Assembly (NCBI GenBank): GCA_001773975.1
Contig: MEYI01000036.1
Location: 13,750 to 37,927 of the forward strand
Origin: Candidatus Azambacteria bacterium RBG_16_47_10
GTDB taxonomy: Bacteria; Patescibacteriota; Minisyncoccia; GWC2-36-17; WO2-46-25
DNA length: 24,178 nucleotides
Direction: 5' to 3'
Part shown: positions 13,743-20,985 of the stretch, piece after piece
How the letters are laid out: the number at the start of each line of letters is the position of its first letter
How positions within the stretch are numbered: the stretch's first letter is position 1
Made by a program: the position numbers and the translations under genes
The notes under the pieces: model-generated
Told to the model about the DNA's origin: nothing
The model's database searches: none
Seen by the model: only the letters and a program-made list of their open reading frames with translations

Positions 13743-15857
13743 TTATGCGGCAGGGGTTTCTTTTTGCATCGTTGCTTTGCGGGAGAGATTTAAGCGTCCC
13801 TGCGAATCGATTTCTACGAGCTTGACCGGAATGACATCACCGATCTTCACCGCTTCATCAGGATGGTTCAAGTATTTATCGGATAACTGCGATACGTGCA
13901 CCAGTCCTTCGGTTCCGGGGAAAATCTCCACAAAAGCGCCGAAATCCATGATTTTTTTCACTGTTGCTTGGAATACCTCCCCTACTTTCGCCTCACGGGT
14001 GATATTGTTGACCCATTCAACCGCTTTTTTCGCGGATTCCTGGTCTACCGATGTGATGAATACCGAGCCATCATCCTCAATGTCGATAGCCACGCCGGTC
14101 GATTTAATGATCTCATTGATCACCTTACCGCCGGGGCCGATGACATCCCTGATCTTATCGGGATTGATCTGAAGCGTGATGATGCGCGGCGCGTATTGGG
14201 ACATCTCTTTGCGCGGCTCGCTGATAGTGGTAAGCATAACATCCAAGATCTCAAGACGTGCCTTTTTTGCTTGGATAAATGCATCTTTAAGCATCTCGCC
14301 GGTGACGCCATCAACCTTTACATCCATTTGCAGGCCGGTAACGCCCTGTGCGGTTCCCGCGATCTTTAAGTCCATGTCGCCATGGTGATCTTCCGGCCCC
14401 TGAATATCGGTGAGCACCTTGTAATTTCCTTTCGCGTCTGACATAAGCCCCATCGCGATGCCCGCGGCGATGCCTTTGATCGGCACCCCGCCGTCCATAA
14501 GCGCGAGTGATGAACCGCACACGGATGCCATCGATGATGAGCCGTTTGACGACAATGTCTCGGATACGAGCCGTATCGTGTACGGGAAGTCTTTTTGTTC
14601 CGGGATCAAACGGGCAAGTGATCGTTCTGCGAGCGCGCCGTGGCCGATATCGCGTCGTGATGGACCGCGCATCGGGCCGGTCTCCCCTACGGAATATGAC
14701 GGGAAGTTGTAATGATGCATGAATCGTTTCATGCCATCTTTCGTTTCCATCGTGTCGATGATCTGCTGGTCGCTCGGCGAGCCAAGCGTCAGCACGGACA
14801 ATACCTGCGTTTCTCCGCGCATGAATATGCCGGAGCCGTGCGTGCGGGGTAAAAATCCGACGATGCTCGACAATGCGCGTAACTCATCCAGTTTTCTGCC
14901 GTCCGGTCGTTTCTCGTGATTGATAATATTGTCATGAACGATCACATCGACTTGTTCGTCGAATATCTTCATTCCCGCCTTTATTTTTCCGGCATCATCA
15001 GGATGTTCTGTAGCGATATATTCTTTCAATACGCTTTGTACGGCGGCGATATCATGCGCTCGCTGTTGTTTATTTTCCTGATAGAGCGCGGCATTGAGTT
15101 TATCATGAAGAAATGCGACGACCGCGTCGTGAAACGACGGATCGATCTCCGCGACCGGCGCGGCAACCTTGGCAACACCGATCTCTTGTACGATAGAAGT
15201 TTGGAATGCCACCAATTTTTCAATATATGACTGCGCAAGCGCGAGTGCTTCCATGAGCGCGTCCTCCGATATCTGATCGGCATCGCCTTCAAGCATGTTT
15301 ATTTTTCCATCTACGCCCGCAACGACGATATCGCAATCTGCTTTTGCGCGCTCTTCGTAGGTCGGATTCAGTTCGAAAACACCGTTCACGCGCGCAACGC
15401 GTACTGCGCCGAGTGGCCCGCTCCATGGAATATTTGACGTTGCGAGCGCTGTTGATGCGGCGATCATCGCGATAACATCCGCGTCATTTTCTTGATCAAA
15501 AGAAAGCACGGTCGCCACCACTTGCACCTCATTGCGGATGCCATGATTAAAGAGCGGACGGAGACAGCGATCAATAAGTCGCGCGGTGAGTATCGCTTCC
15601 TGCGATGCTTTTGCTTCTCGCTTAATAAAGCGCGATCCGGGGAGTCTGCCCGCCGCGTAAAATCGTTCTTCGTATTCTACGGAAAGAGGGAAATAATCAA
15701 TGCCTTCACGCGGATTTTTGCCCATGACCGCTGTTGCGAGCACGACCGTATCGCCGCATGAAACCAATACTGAACCATTCGCTTGTCCTGCAAGCGCAGT
15801 TTTTCTCACGACAACTGTTTTGTTGCCAAGAGACAAGGAAAACTCTTTTGTTTCCAT
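13743..15857 (-). CDS. pnp: Polyribonucleotide nucleotidyltransferase (PNPase)
   Basis: A 704-residue protein of full family length. PNPase is a trimeric 3'-5' phosphorolytic exoribonuclease that degrades mRNA to nucleoside diphosphates and can add 3' tails. Visible parts are the first RNase PH domain (N-terminus; RLPGSRFIKREA, LIDRCLRPLF), an all-helical linker, the second, catalytic RNase PH domain (RPDGRKLDELR, FLPRTHGSGIFMRGETQ, DIQGPEDHHGDMDLK), a KH domain (DVIGPGGKVINEI) and a C-terminal S1 domain (GEVFQATVKKIMDFGAFVEI). The domain order is canonical. It is third in an operon after rpsO and the NYN nuclease, from which it is separated by a hairpin-rich 113-bp gap. No Shine-Dalgarno. 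A strong terminator follows. Confidence 0.98.
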   Translation of the reverse strand: METKEFSLSLGNKTVVVRKTALAGQANGSVLVSCGDTVVLATAVMGKNPREGIDYFPLSVEYEERFYAAGRLPGSRFIKREAKASQEAILTARLIDRCLRPLFNHGIRNEVQVVATVLSFDQENDADVIAMIAASTALATSNIPWSGPLGAVRVARVNGVFELNPTYEERAKADCDIVVAGVDGKINMLEGDADQISEDALMEALALAQSYIEKLVAFQTSIVQEIGVAKVAAPVAEIDPSFHDAVVAFLHDKLNAALYQENKQQRAHDIAAVQSVLKEYIATEHPDDAGKIKAGMKIFDEQVDVIVHDNIINHEKRPDGRKLDELRALSSIVGFLPRTHGSGIFMRGETQVLSVLTLGSPSDQQIIDTMETKDGMKRFMHHYNFPSYSVGETGPMRGPSRRDIGHGALAERSLARLIPEQKDFPYTIRLVSETLSSNGSSSMASVCGSSLALMDGGVPIKGIAAGIAMGLMSDAKGNYKVLTDIQGPEDHHGDMDLKIAGTAQGVTGLQMDVKVDGVTGEMLKDAFIQAKKARLEILDVMLTTISEPRKEMSQYAPRIITLQINPDKIRDVIGPGGKVINEIIKSTGVAIDIEDDGSVFITSVDQESAKKAVEWVNNITREAKVGEVFQATVKKIMDFGAFVEIFPGTEGLVHVSQLSDKYLNHPDEAVKIGDVIPVKLVEIDSQGRLNLSRKATMQKETPAA

Positions 15858-15870
15858 TTATTTTTGAGAA

Positions 15871-15932
15871 GGATGAGCGAAGCTCGAAATCCAAAACCGT
15901 AACGAAAAAAACAGTGTTCGCGCTATGGTTTT
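15871..15932 (-). promoter_or_regulatory. pnp: Two hairpins in the pnp leader
   Basis: The gap before pnp can form a 12-position stem (15893-15904 with 15921-15932; one wobble, one mismatch, 16-base T-rich loop) and a second stem GAGC/GCTC closed by GGAT/ATCC (15871-15892). In E. coli a leader hairpin lets RNase III and PNPase repress pnp; an analogous role here is inference only. Confidence 0.4.
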
Positions 15933-15970
15933 GTATTTTGAGTGCCCGCCGCTTCCCCGCTATTTAATAA

Positions 15971-16489
15971 TTATTTTCTATTACTTGTACGAATAAGATA
16001 TTTCTGCGGGTCGGCGCACAGATCGATGAAATCATCCGCCGCTTCCTGCAGTTTGCCCGATGCGCTTTTGCCGAATGCAACCACCTCCACCTGCTTTCCC
16101 ATGCTTTGCAATTGCTCAACGAGCGGAAGAAAATCCCCGTCTCCGGAACACAACACGATAGCATCCATGCCGGGCGCGAGGCGCAACGCGTCTACGGCGA
16201 TGCCGACATCCCAATCCCCTTTCTTTGCGCCGCCGTAAAACGTCTGGAGTTCTTTTTCTTTTGTTTCGATGCCGAGTTTTGTGAGTGCTTCAAAGAATGT
16301 TTTTTCTTCGCCCGTTTCAGTGCTGATGACGTACGCGATCGCCCGCACCAGCTGGCGCTGTGCGAGCGCGTTTTTTACCACCTCCTTGAAATTCACTCGG
16401 GCATGATAGAGATTCTTTGCCGAGTAATAAAGGTTTTGAACATCAATGAAGATGCTGACTCGCTGTTGTTTGTGTTTGATGACAGGCAT
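15971..16489 (-). CDS. NYN/LabA (DUF88) PIN-like nuclease
   Basis: A 172-residue single-domain protein of the NYN (LabA/DUF88) family, PIN-like fold, members of which are metal-dependent ribonucleases. Conserved acidic residues are visible: D16 in FIDVQNLY, D94 and D100 in DWDVGIAVDAL, and D117 and D119 in CSGDGDFLPLV, enough for a two-metal active site. The ATG at 16489 is 7 bp after the rpsO stop; AGGG lies almost directly before the ATG, too close to be a normal Shine-Dalgarno. Its position between ribosomal protein S15 and PNPase suggests a role in RNA decay or ribosome-linked RNA processing. The substrate is unknown, and the function is inferred from fold and context. Confidence 0.93.
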   Translation of the reverse strand: MPVIKHKQQRVSIFIDVQNLYYSAKNLYHARVNFKEVVKNALAQRQLVRAIAYVISTETGEEKTFFEALTKLGIETKEKELQTFYGGAKKGDWDVGIAVDALRLAPGMDAIVLCSGDGDFLPLVEQLQSMGKQVEVVAFGKSASGKLQEAADDFIDLCADPQKYLIRTSNRK

Positions 16490-16496
16490 TCCCTGT

Positions 16497-16763
16497 TTAT
16501 TTTCTGAGACCGAGTTTTTTTATGATCGCGTTGTAGCGCTTCGTATCGGTGTGATTGAGGTAGTCCAAAAGCGCTTTTCGTTTCGAAACCATTTTCAAGA
16601 GCCCTCGTCGTGAATGATTATCTTTCTGGTGCGTCTTGAGGTGGCTGGTCAATTGGGAAATTTCTTCCGTAAGCAAACTGACCTGGACCTCAGGGGATCC
16701 GGTATCGGTTTCGTGCGTCTGCACATCCTTGATGATCTTTACTTTTTCTTTAGTAGATATCAT
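16497..16763 (-). CDS. rpsO: 30S ribosomal protein S15
   Basis: An 88-residue protein of exact family length, binding the central domain of 16S rRNA early in small-subunit assembly. The hallmark DTGSPEVQVSLLTEEI, LTSHLKTHQKDNHSRRGL and KRKALLDYL segments are all present. In many bacteria rpsO directly precedes pnp; here an NYN nuclease gene is inserted between them. It has its own strong promoter, about 20 bases of leader and no Shine-Dalgarno. Confidence 0.98.
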   Translation of the reverse strand: MISTKEKVKIIKDVQTHETDTGSPEVQVSLLTEEISQLTSHLKTHQKDNHSRRGLLKMVSKRKALLDYLNHTDTKRYNAIIKKLGLRK

Positions 16764-16790
16764 ATATATAGCGATATAACAACGAGAGCT

Positions 16791-16819
16791 ACTATATCAT
16801 ATCCCCTTTCAAATTGCAA
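16791..16819 (-). promoter_or_regulatory. Promoter of the rpsO-NYN-pnp operon
   Basis: The minus strand has TTGCAA (16814-16819), exactly 17 bp, then TATAGT (16791-16796) with an extended TG one base upstream. The predicted start near 16784 gives a ~20-base leader. Confidence 0.8.
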
Positions 16820-16900
16820 GTATTTGGCGCGGAGACGGGTTTCTTGACATAAAAGGAGTTTTTATTGCCCCCCTCATTTTTTGTCTATGATTAAAGGGGG

Positions 16901-16906
16901 TATAAT
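16901..16906 (+). promoter_or_regulatory. -10 element giving a leaderless Xer recombinase mRNA
   Basis: A perfect TATAAT ends only 6 bases before the ATG at 16913, so transcription should start at or next to the A of the start codon. The -35 is weak (TTTTTG at 16878-16883, 17 bp). A separate TTGACA at 16844 has no -10 at the right distance. Confidence 0.55.
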
Positions 16907-16912
16907 GATGCC

Positions 16913-17833
16913 ATGAAGAAATTCATTGATGATTTTTTGGAATATTGCGAGATCGAAAAGAACCGTTCGCCAAAAACGTTGGAAAATTACCGCCGGTATC
17001 TGGTTCATTTTGCCGATTTTGCGCATATCACGCATCCATCGGAGATCACGGCGGAGATGGTGCGGCAGTATCGTCTCGCGCTCCATCGTTTTACTGACGC
17101 GCGCGGCGCGCGTCTGAAAATGAATACGCAGATGTATTATCTGATCGCATTGCGCTCATTTTTGAAGTTTTTGCATAAGCGCGACATACAAACGCTCGCG
17201 CCGGAAAAAATAGAGCTCGGCAAGGTGCGCGAGCGGGAGATCGATTTTCTTGATCCTGATGAAATGAACCGGTTGCTTGGCGCGCCCGATGGCGGTGATA
17301 TTTCCGCAGTACGCGACAGAGCGATGCTGGAAACATTGTTTTCCACGGGGCTGCGCGTGTCGGAGCTGTGCGCGCTTAATCGCTCCAGCATCAATCTGAA
17401 AACGGGCGAATTCGGCATTATCGGGAAGGGCGGGAAATTACGTATCGTATTTCTTTCCGATCGCGCAAAAGATGTACTTGAGAGATATGTGAAAGAGCGA
17501 ACGGATATTGATGATGCGTTGTTCGTGTCACATGGAAACGGTGCAGAGCGCAACACGTCCGTGACACGGCTGACACCGCGCTCGGTCCAGCGCATGATAA
17601 AAAAACATGCCGCAAAAGCGGGCATCATAAAAAAAGTGACACCGCATCAGCTGAGGCATTTCTTTGCGACCGATCTCTTGCAGGGCGGAGCGGATATTCG
17701 TTCGGTGCAGGCGATGCTCGGACATGCAAGTATTACGACGACACAGATCTATACGCACTATACCGACAGCCGTCTCAAAGAGATACACAAAAAATTTCAC
17801 GACACGAAGCGAGCCGGCGAGCGCAACAATTAA
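16913..17833 (+). CDS. xerC: Tyrosine recombinase, XerC/XerD type
   Basis: A 306-residue site-specific recombinase. The family resolves chromosome dimers at a dif site by forming a 3'-phosphotyrosine link. The N-terminal SAM-like core-binding domain spans about 1-90 and the catalytic domain about 108-296. All active residues are visible: R148 (TGLRVSELC), K172 (GKGGK), H245 and R248 (HQLRH), H271 (GHASI) and nucleophile Y280 (IYTH). XerC and XerD cannot be separated by eye, and CPR genomes often have a single housekeeping Xer. It is not next to phage or integron genes, so dimer resolution is the likeliest role. Its TAA stop overlaps the convergent membrane-protein stop in the palindrome TTAA, with no terminator between. 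Confidence 0.95.
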   Translation: MKKFIDDFLEYCEIEKNRSPKTLENYRRYLVHFADFAHITHPSEITAEMVRQYRLALHRFTDARGARLKMNTQMYYLIALRSFLKFLHKRDIQTLAPEKIELGKVREREIDFLDPDEMNRLLGAPDGGDISAVRDRAMLETLFSTGLRVSELCALNRSSINLKTGEFGIIGKGGKLRIVFLSDRAKDVLERYVKERTDIDDALFVSHGNGAERNTSVTRLTPRSVQRMIKKHAAKAGIIKKVTPHQLRHFFATDLLQGGADIRSVQAMLGHASITTTQIYTHYTDSRLKEIHKKFHDTKRAGERNN

Positions 17834-18441
17834 GCGTATAAAAGAAGAGAACCGAGGTTGAGATACGGGGCAATAGTGCCAGCGTACAGAAGCGTTATTG
17901 GAATTGCATATAACAGCGCATCGGTAAGCACGATGCGCGTGTCGGCACCATGGCGAAGCGACGCGATGCCGGAAAGAAAGACCGTCAGGATAACCGCGGT
18001 TCCAAGATATACGATAAAGTATGGCCATCCGGTGGCAAGTGCCGCAAATACAAAGATATATTTATCTTCTTCCGCAAATAGCTCTCCCGCAAACGATTTA
18101 TTTGTCCATAGAGCGGCATAATACATGCCTACGCCGGCAATCACCGACACGGCGAAAGGAAACGCATAGTGCAAAAACATAAGGCGTATAAACCAGTCCC
18201 ATGATTGGTTTGGTGGCAGAAGAAGGCTTCCCATCGGATCAGCGCGAAGTAGAAAATATCCCGCTATGATCTTAAGCGCGAGCATCCCTGCAAGAAACAG
18301 AGCAAACCAAAGAACGATCTTTTTAAGCGCCTGCGCGGTAAGCGCTCCGCGTATGTGCTTTCCATACATGAACGCGAGAACTCCCACGCTTATGATAAGC
18401 TCTCCATAGGGGATGATAGTGGTAAGAATTGTCGATATCAT
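17830..18441 (-). CDS. Multi-pass integral membrane protein, unknown
   Basis: A 203-residue, strongly hydrophobic protein with about five or six membrane spans (roughly 8-26, 42-65, 86-110, 127-157 possibly two, 171-198). The loop before the fourth span carries GELFAEEDKYIF. I recognise no family. It lies 25 bp after the 84-residue gene at the end of the signalling cluster, so it may be the last gene of that transcript, although a TATACT (18447-18452, extended by TG) could start it separately. If it belongs to the cluster, a membrane output or sensor role is possible, but this is speculation. It is convergent with xerC, stop codons overlapping. Confidence 0.82.
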   Translation of the reverse strand: MISTILTTIIPYGELIISVGVLAFMYGKHIRGALTAQALKKIVLWFALFLAGMLALKIIAGYFLLRADPMGSLLLPPNQSWDWFIRLMFLHYAFPFAVSVIAGVGMYYAALWTNKSFAGELFAEEDKYIFVFAALATGWPYFIVYLGTAVILTVFLSGIASLRHGADTRIVLTDALLYAIPITLLYAGTIAPYLNLGSLLLYA

Positions 18442-18466
18442 ATCGAAAGTATATCAGAAAATAATA

Positions 18467-18721
18467 TTATATGCGATCAAGATCTCTTTCTTTCAGTGCG
18501 TGCGTAATGATCCGCGATGCTTTGCCGGCAAATGATGCATACGTATTTTCGAGTTCGGCGTTCACAATGGCGGGGTCTCCGGTCACATGAAGCACATCGC
18601 CATTTTCCGCTACGGTAAGACCGGGTATTGTGCGTGCGCGCGAAAGTGCGGCAGTGGCACCCAGGAGCGCCATGTGTTTTTGTACGAGCAATGTGATGAA
18701 ACGAGTATTTGCGGGGATCAT
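18467..18721 (-). CDS. 84-residue protein of unknown function following the response regulator
   Basis: ATG overlaps the response-regulator stop by one base (TAATG), a sign of translational coupling. The protein is 84 residues, cytoplasmic, with an N-terminal helix (VQKHMALLGATAALSRAR), a short beta part (TVAENGDVLHVTGD) and a helical C-terminus. I recognise no domain. One use of such a small coupled product would be as a partner of the receiver domain. Coding is supported by the overlap and by codon usage like its neighbours. Function unknown. Confidence 0.7.
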   Translation of the reverse strand: MIPANTRFITLLVQKHMALLGATAALSRARTIPGLTVAENGDVLHVTGDPAIVNAELENTYASFAGKASRIITHALKERDLDRI

Positions 18722-19131
18722 TATTGTTTTTTATCAAGCGCTTGTGCTATTTTTTGCGCGATGTCATGAAGTGACATTTTTGTTTTTTCAAAAAATGCAT
18801 GCGCTCCCAGCTCCAGTGCGCGGCCTTTATGTTCTGCGCCACTGAGGTTTGTAAACACAAAGACCGTTGCGCGTGCGCAGTGCGGCTCGCGCCGCACTTC
18901 TTCGAGGACGGTAAACCCGTTTTGTTTCGGGAGAAGAATATCAACAACAATGACATCCCATGGTTGTTGATGTATTTGCTGGATCGCCTCTTCCCCATCT
19001 TTTGCCGCCGCCGCCCTAATATCCATGCTGGCGAGTTTTAGCATGAGCGCATCACGCGTTGGTTCGTCGTCTTCGACAATGAGAACGCGTGCGCTGGATG
19101 TTTTTATGGAAGGTGATCGTTTTTGCGGCAT
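18721..19131 (-). CDS. Single-domain response regulator (CheY-like receiver)
   Basis: A 136-residue protein, essentially one receiver domain after a 14-residue basic lead. It receives phosphate from histidine kinases. Key residues are present: the acidic pocket in VLIVEDDE (E20-D22), phospho-acceptor D64 (VVDILLP), switch T94 (FVFT) and K116 (FFEK). There is no DNA-binding or enzymatic output domain, so it must act by protein contact, like CheY or Spo0F. I chose the ATG at 19131, one base after the kinase stop; an in-frame TTG at 19140 is less likely. The upstream kinase is the natural phosphodonor, and the coupled 84-residue protein is the nearest candidate partner. Confidence 0.92.
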   Translation of the reverse strand: MPQKRSPSIKTSSARVLIVEDDEPTRDALMLKLASMDIRAAAAKDGEEAIQQIHQQPWDVIVVDILLPKQNGFTVLEEVRREPHCARATVFVFTNLSGAEHKGRALELGAHAFFEKTKMSLHDIAQKIAQALDKKQ

Positions 19132-19132
19132 A

Positions 19133-20494
19133 TTACGCAAGTGGCTTTCCTCTTCTTTTTTCTTGAATTCCTTGATACGGGATAGTGAAATAAAATGTAG
19201 ACCCCTCTCCCTCTTTTGAAGTAAACCACAGTTTTCCGTTCCAAAGGGAAACGAGTGAATTGGCGAGCGAGAGTCCGAGCCCTGTTCCTTCAGGAACTTT
19301 TTTCACGGCGTTGTCGGCGCGGAAAAATTTTTCAAACACCCGCGCGTGTGCCGAAGCGGGAATACCGATGCCGGTATCTGTCACTGATACGGTTGCTTCT
19401 TTCTCTCCGGCGGCAAGTGAAATGGTTGCCGTTCCTTTTTCCCGTGAGTACCGGATCGCATTGCCGACGATATTTGTCATAACTTCGCGAAGCATTGCGG
19501 GATCAATAGAAATGGAGGGAATGGATGGCACGGGTTCATTGAGGATAAGCGCCACCTTGTCTTTTTTCGCGATCGGAGCGAGTTCCTCAATGATGGTTTT
19601 TGTAAAATCGTCGATGGTAATAGGCTGGGGATTTATCTCAAGCGCTCCTCCTTCGACACGTGCAATTGATAAAAGCAGATTAATGGTGTCGCCGAGACGA
19701 CTTGCTCCTCCGGCGATCTGCTGTACGAATTTTGTCTGGGCTTCGTTGAGCGTACCCATCCCCTTTTCCATAAGTAATTCCGTGTACCATCGTACCGCGG
19801 TAAGCGGGGTGCGCAGCTGGTGCGATGCGAGCGACATGAAATTCCTCCGCGCTTCATCAAGCACTTTTTCTTCCGTGGCGTCGCGGAAAACAATGATCAC
19901 GCTTTTTACCCCCTTTTCTTGCACAAGCGGAGAAATGGTGAATGAGACGGGAAATTTTTCCCGCCCGGAAGTTTGGTAATAGAAATTGTCGGTAACTGAT
20001 GCGGTGGTTGTCTTTCCCAACGCGAACGCACGTGTTGCAGGACGGTTTTTGTCAGCAATGAGCTCATCTCCCTGCCATACCATGACGACAGTCCGCATAT
20101 CTTTTCCTTTCGCGTCTTCAGCGCGAAGCCCAAGCAGTGCCGCCGCTTTTGCATTGATCAGCGTGATACGGAATATTTCATCGATAAGCAAAAGGCCTTC
20201 GCCCATTGATGCGATAATAAGGTCAAGGTGACTTCGCTGTTTTTCAAGTTCTTCTTCAAGAGCGCGCGCATCCTCAAGGATATTGAGCATTGCAATCTCA
20301 TTTTCATGCAGCTCCGATTCTTTCGTGTGCCATTGCAGTTCACGCTCGCGCATTTTCTGCTCTAGCAAGCGGTTCTTTACATAGTTGGTCGCTTTAAGAA
20401 GAGTGAGTTTTTCTTCATACGAAAGCACCAACCGTTGTTTTTCGATATCGGTGACCGGTGTTTCCATGGCATGTGGATTTAGATGATCTTGCAT
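19133..20494 (-). CDS. Soluble coiled-coil / PAS histidine kinase
   Basis: A 453-residue protein without membrane segments. Residues 17-90 form a long charged coiled coil (LLEQKMRERELQ, EELEKQRS), about 88-208 a PAS domain (IIASMGEGLLLIDE start), and about 215-280 the HisKA dimerisation domain with phospho-acceptor H225 (SLASHQLRTPL). The ATPase domain follows, with an N-box NIVGNAIRYS (341-350), G1 DTGIGIP (373-379) and G2 GTGLGLSLA (403-411). All catalytic motifs are intact. An internal ATG at 20467 would avoid the 16-base overlap with the V4R gene; either start is possible and neither has a Shine-Dalgarno. As it has no sensor outside the cell, it probably takes input from its PAS ligand or from the neighbouring receptor and V4R proteins. 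Confidence 0.94.
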   Translation of the reverse strand: MQDHLNPHAMETPVTDIEKQRLVLSYEEKLTLLKATNYVKNRLLEQKMRERELQWHTKESELHENEIAMLNILEDARALEEELEKQRSHLDLIIASMGEGLLLIDEIFRITLINAKAAALLGLRAEDAKGKDMRTVVMVWQGDELIADKNRPATRAFALGKTTTASVTDNFYYQTSGREKFPVSFTISPLVQEKGVKSVIIVFRDATEEKVLDEARRNFMSLASHQLRTPLTAVRWYTELLMEKGMGTLNEAQTKFVQQIAGGASRLGDTINLLLSIARVEGGALEINPQPITIDDFTKTIIEELAPIAKKDKVALILNEPVPSIPSISIDPAMLREVMTNIVGNAIRYSREKGTATISLAAGEKEATVSVTDTGIGIPASAHARVFEKFFRADNAVKKVPEGTGLGLSLANSLVSLWNGKLWFTSKEGEGSTFYFTIPYQGIQEKRRGKPLA

Positions 20495-20976
20495 TCAATG
20501 AGACACACTTCGTCCCCAAGTCCCCCAATGCATTTTATTTCATCCCCGATTATTTTTTTACCCGGATACAGGTTTTCCAAGGCGCCGGCAACGATACCTG
20601 CCTCGAGTTGGCAAATAGGTTTGCCCAATGGAGGCGTGATGCCGTCGCATGTCATGCATTCGGCGATCGCAAGATGCGCGACATTCGGCGAGGTTACGGA
20701 AAAATTCAGCTTGCCGATCTTGAGCGCAGTGAGTTGACGATGGATATCTTCATGGGTTTTTATCGGAAGCATATTGCCGATATTTTTTCCTAAGAAATAC
20801 GAGATGGTCGGCGTTTCATCACCCAAGATCTTATAGAGACTTACCACACGCAACAAGCGCCACAGCACCACGGGGACATCCGGCCCCACGGTAGGACGCC
20901 GAGGGAGAAGACTGCTGATATCAAGATCTGCCGGATTGCGAGCGAATTCTTTGAAATTATTATTTTCTGGAGGCAT
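20479..20976 (-). CDS. V4R-domain (4-vinyl reductase-like) small-ligand protein
   Basis: A 165-residue protein. The C-terminal half has the V4R signature: C107-MT-C110-DG, PPLGKPIC (C122), QLEAGIVAGALE, then EIKC (C149), GLGDEVC (C158) and EC (C162). V4R domains bind small hydrophobic molecules, or metals through the Cys residues, and act as sensor modules of regulators such as XylR/DmpR-type activators and heme or bacteriochlorophyll enzymes. Here the domain is free-standing, between a kinase-less receptor (9 bp upstream) and a soluble kinase whose start overlaps this gene. The natural reading is an intracellular ligand sensor feeding the kinase; this is inference. The family call is good. 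Confidence 0.85.
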   Translation of the reverse strand: MPPENNNFKEFARNPADLDISSLLPRRPTVGPDVPVVLWRLLRVVSLYKILGDETPTISYFLGKNIGNMLPIKTHEDIHRQLTALKIGKLNFSVTSPNVAHLAIAECMTCDGITPPLGKPICQLEAGIVAGALENLYPGKKIIGDEIKCIGGLGDEVCLIECKII

Positions 20977-20985
20977 AAGAAATGG

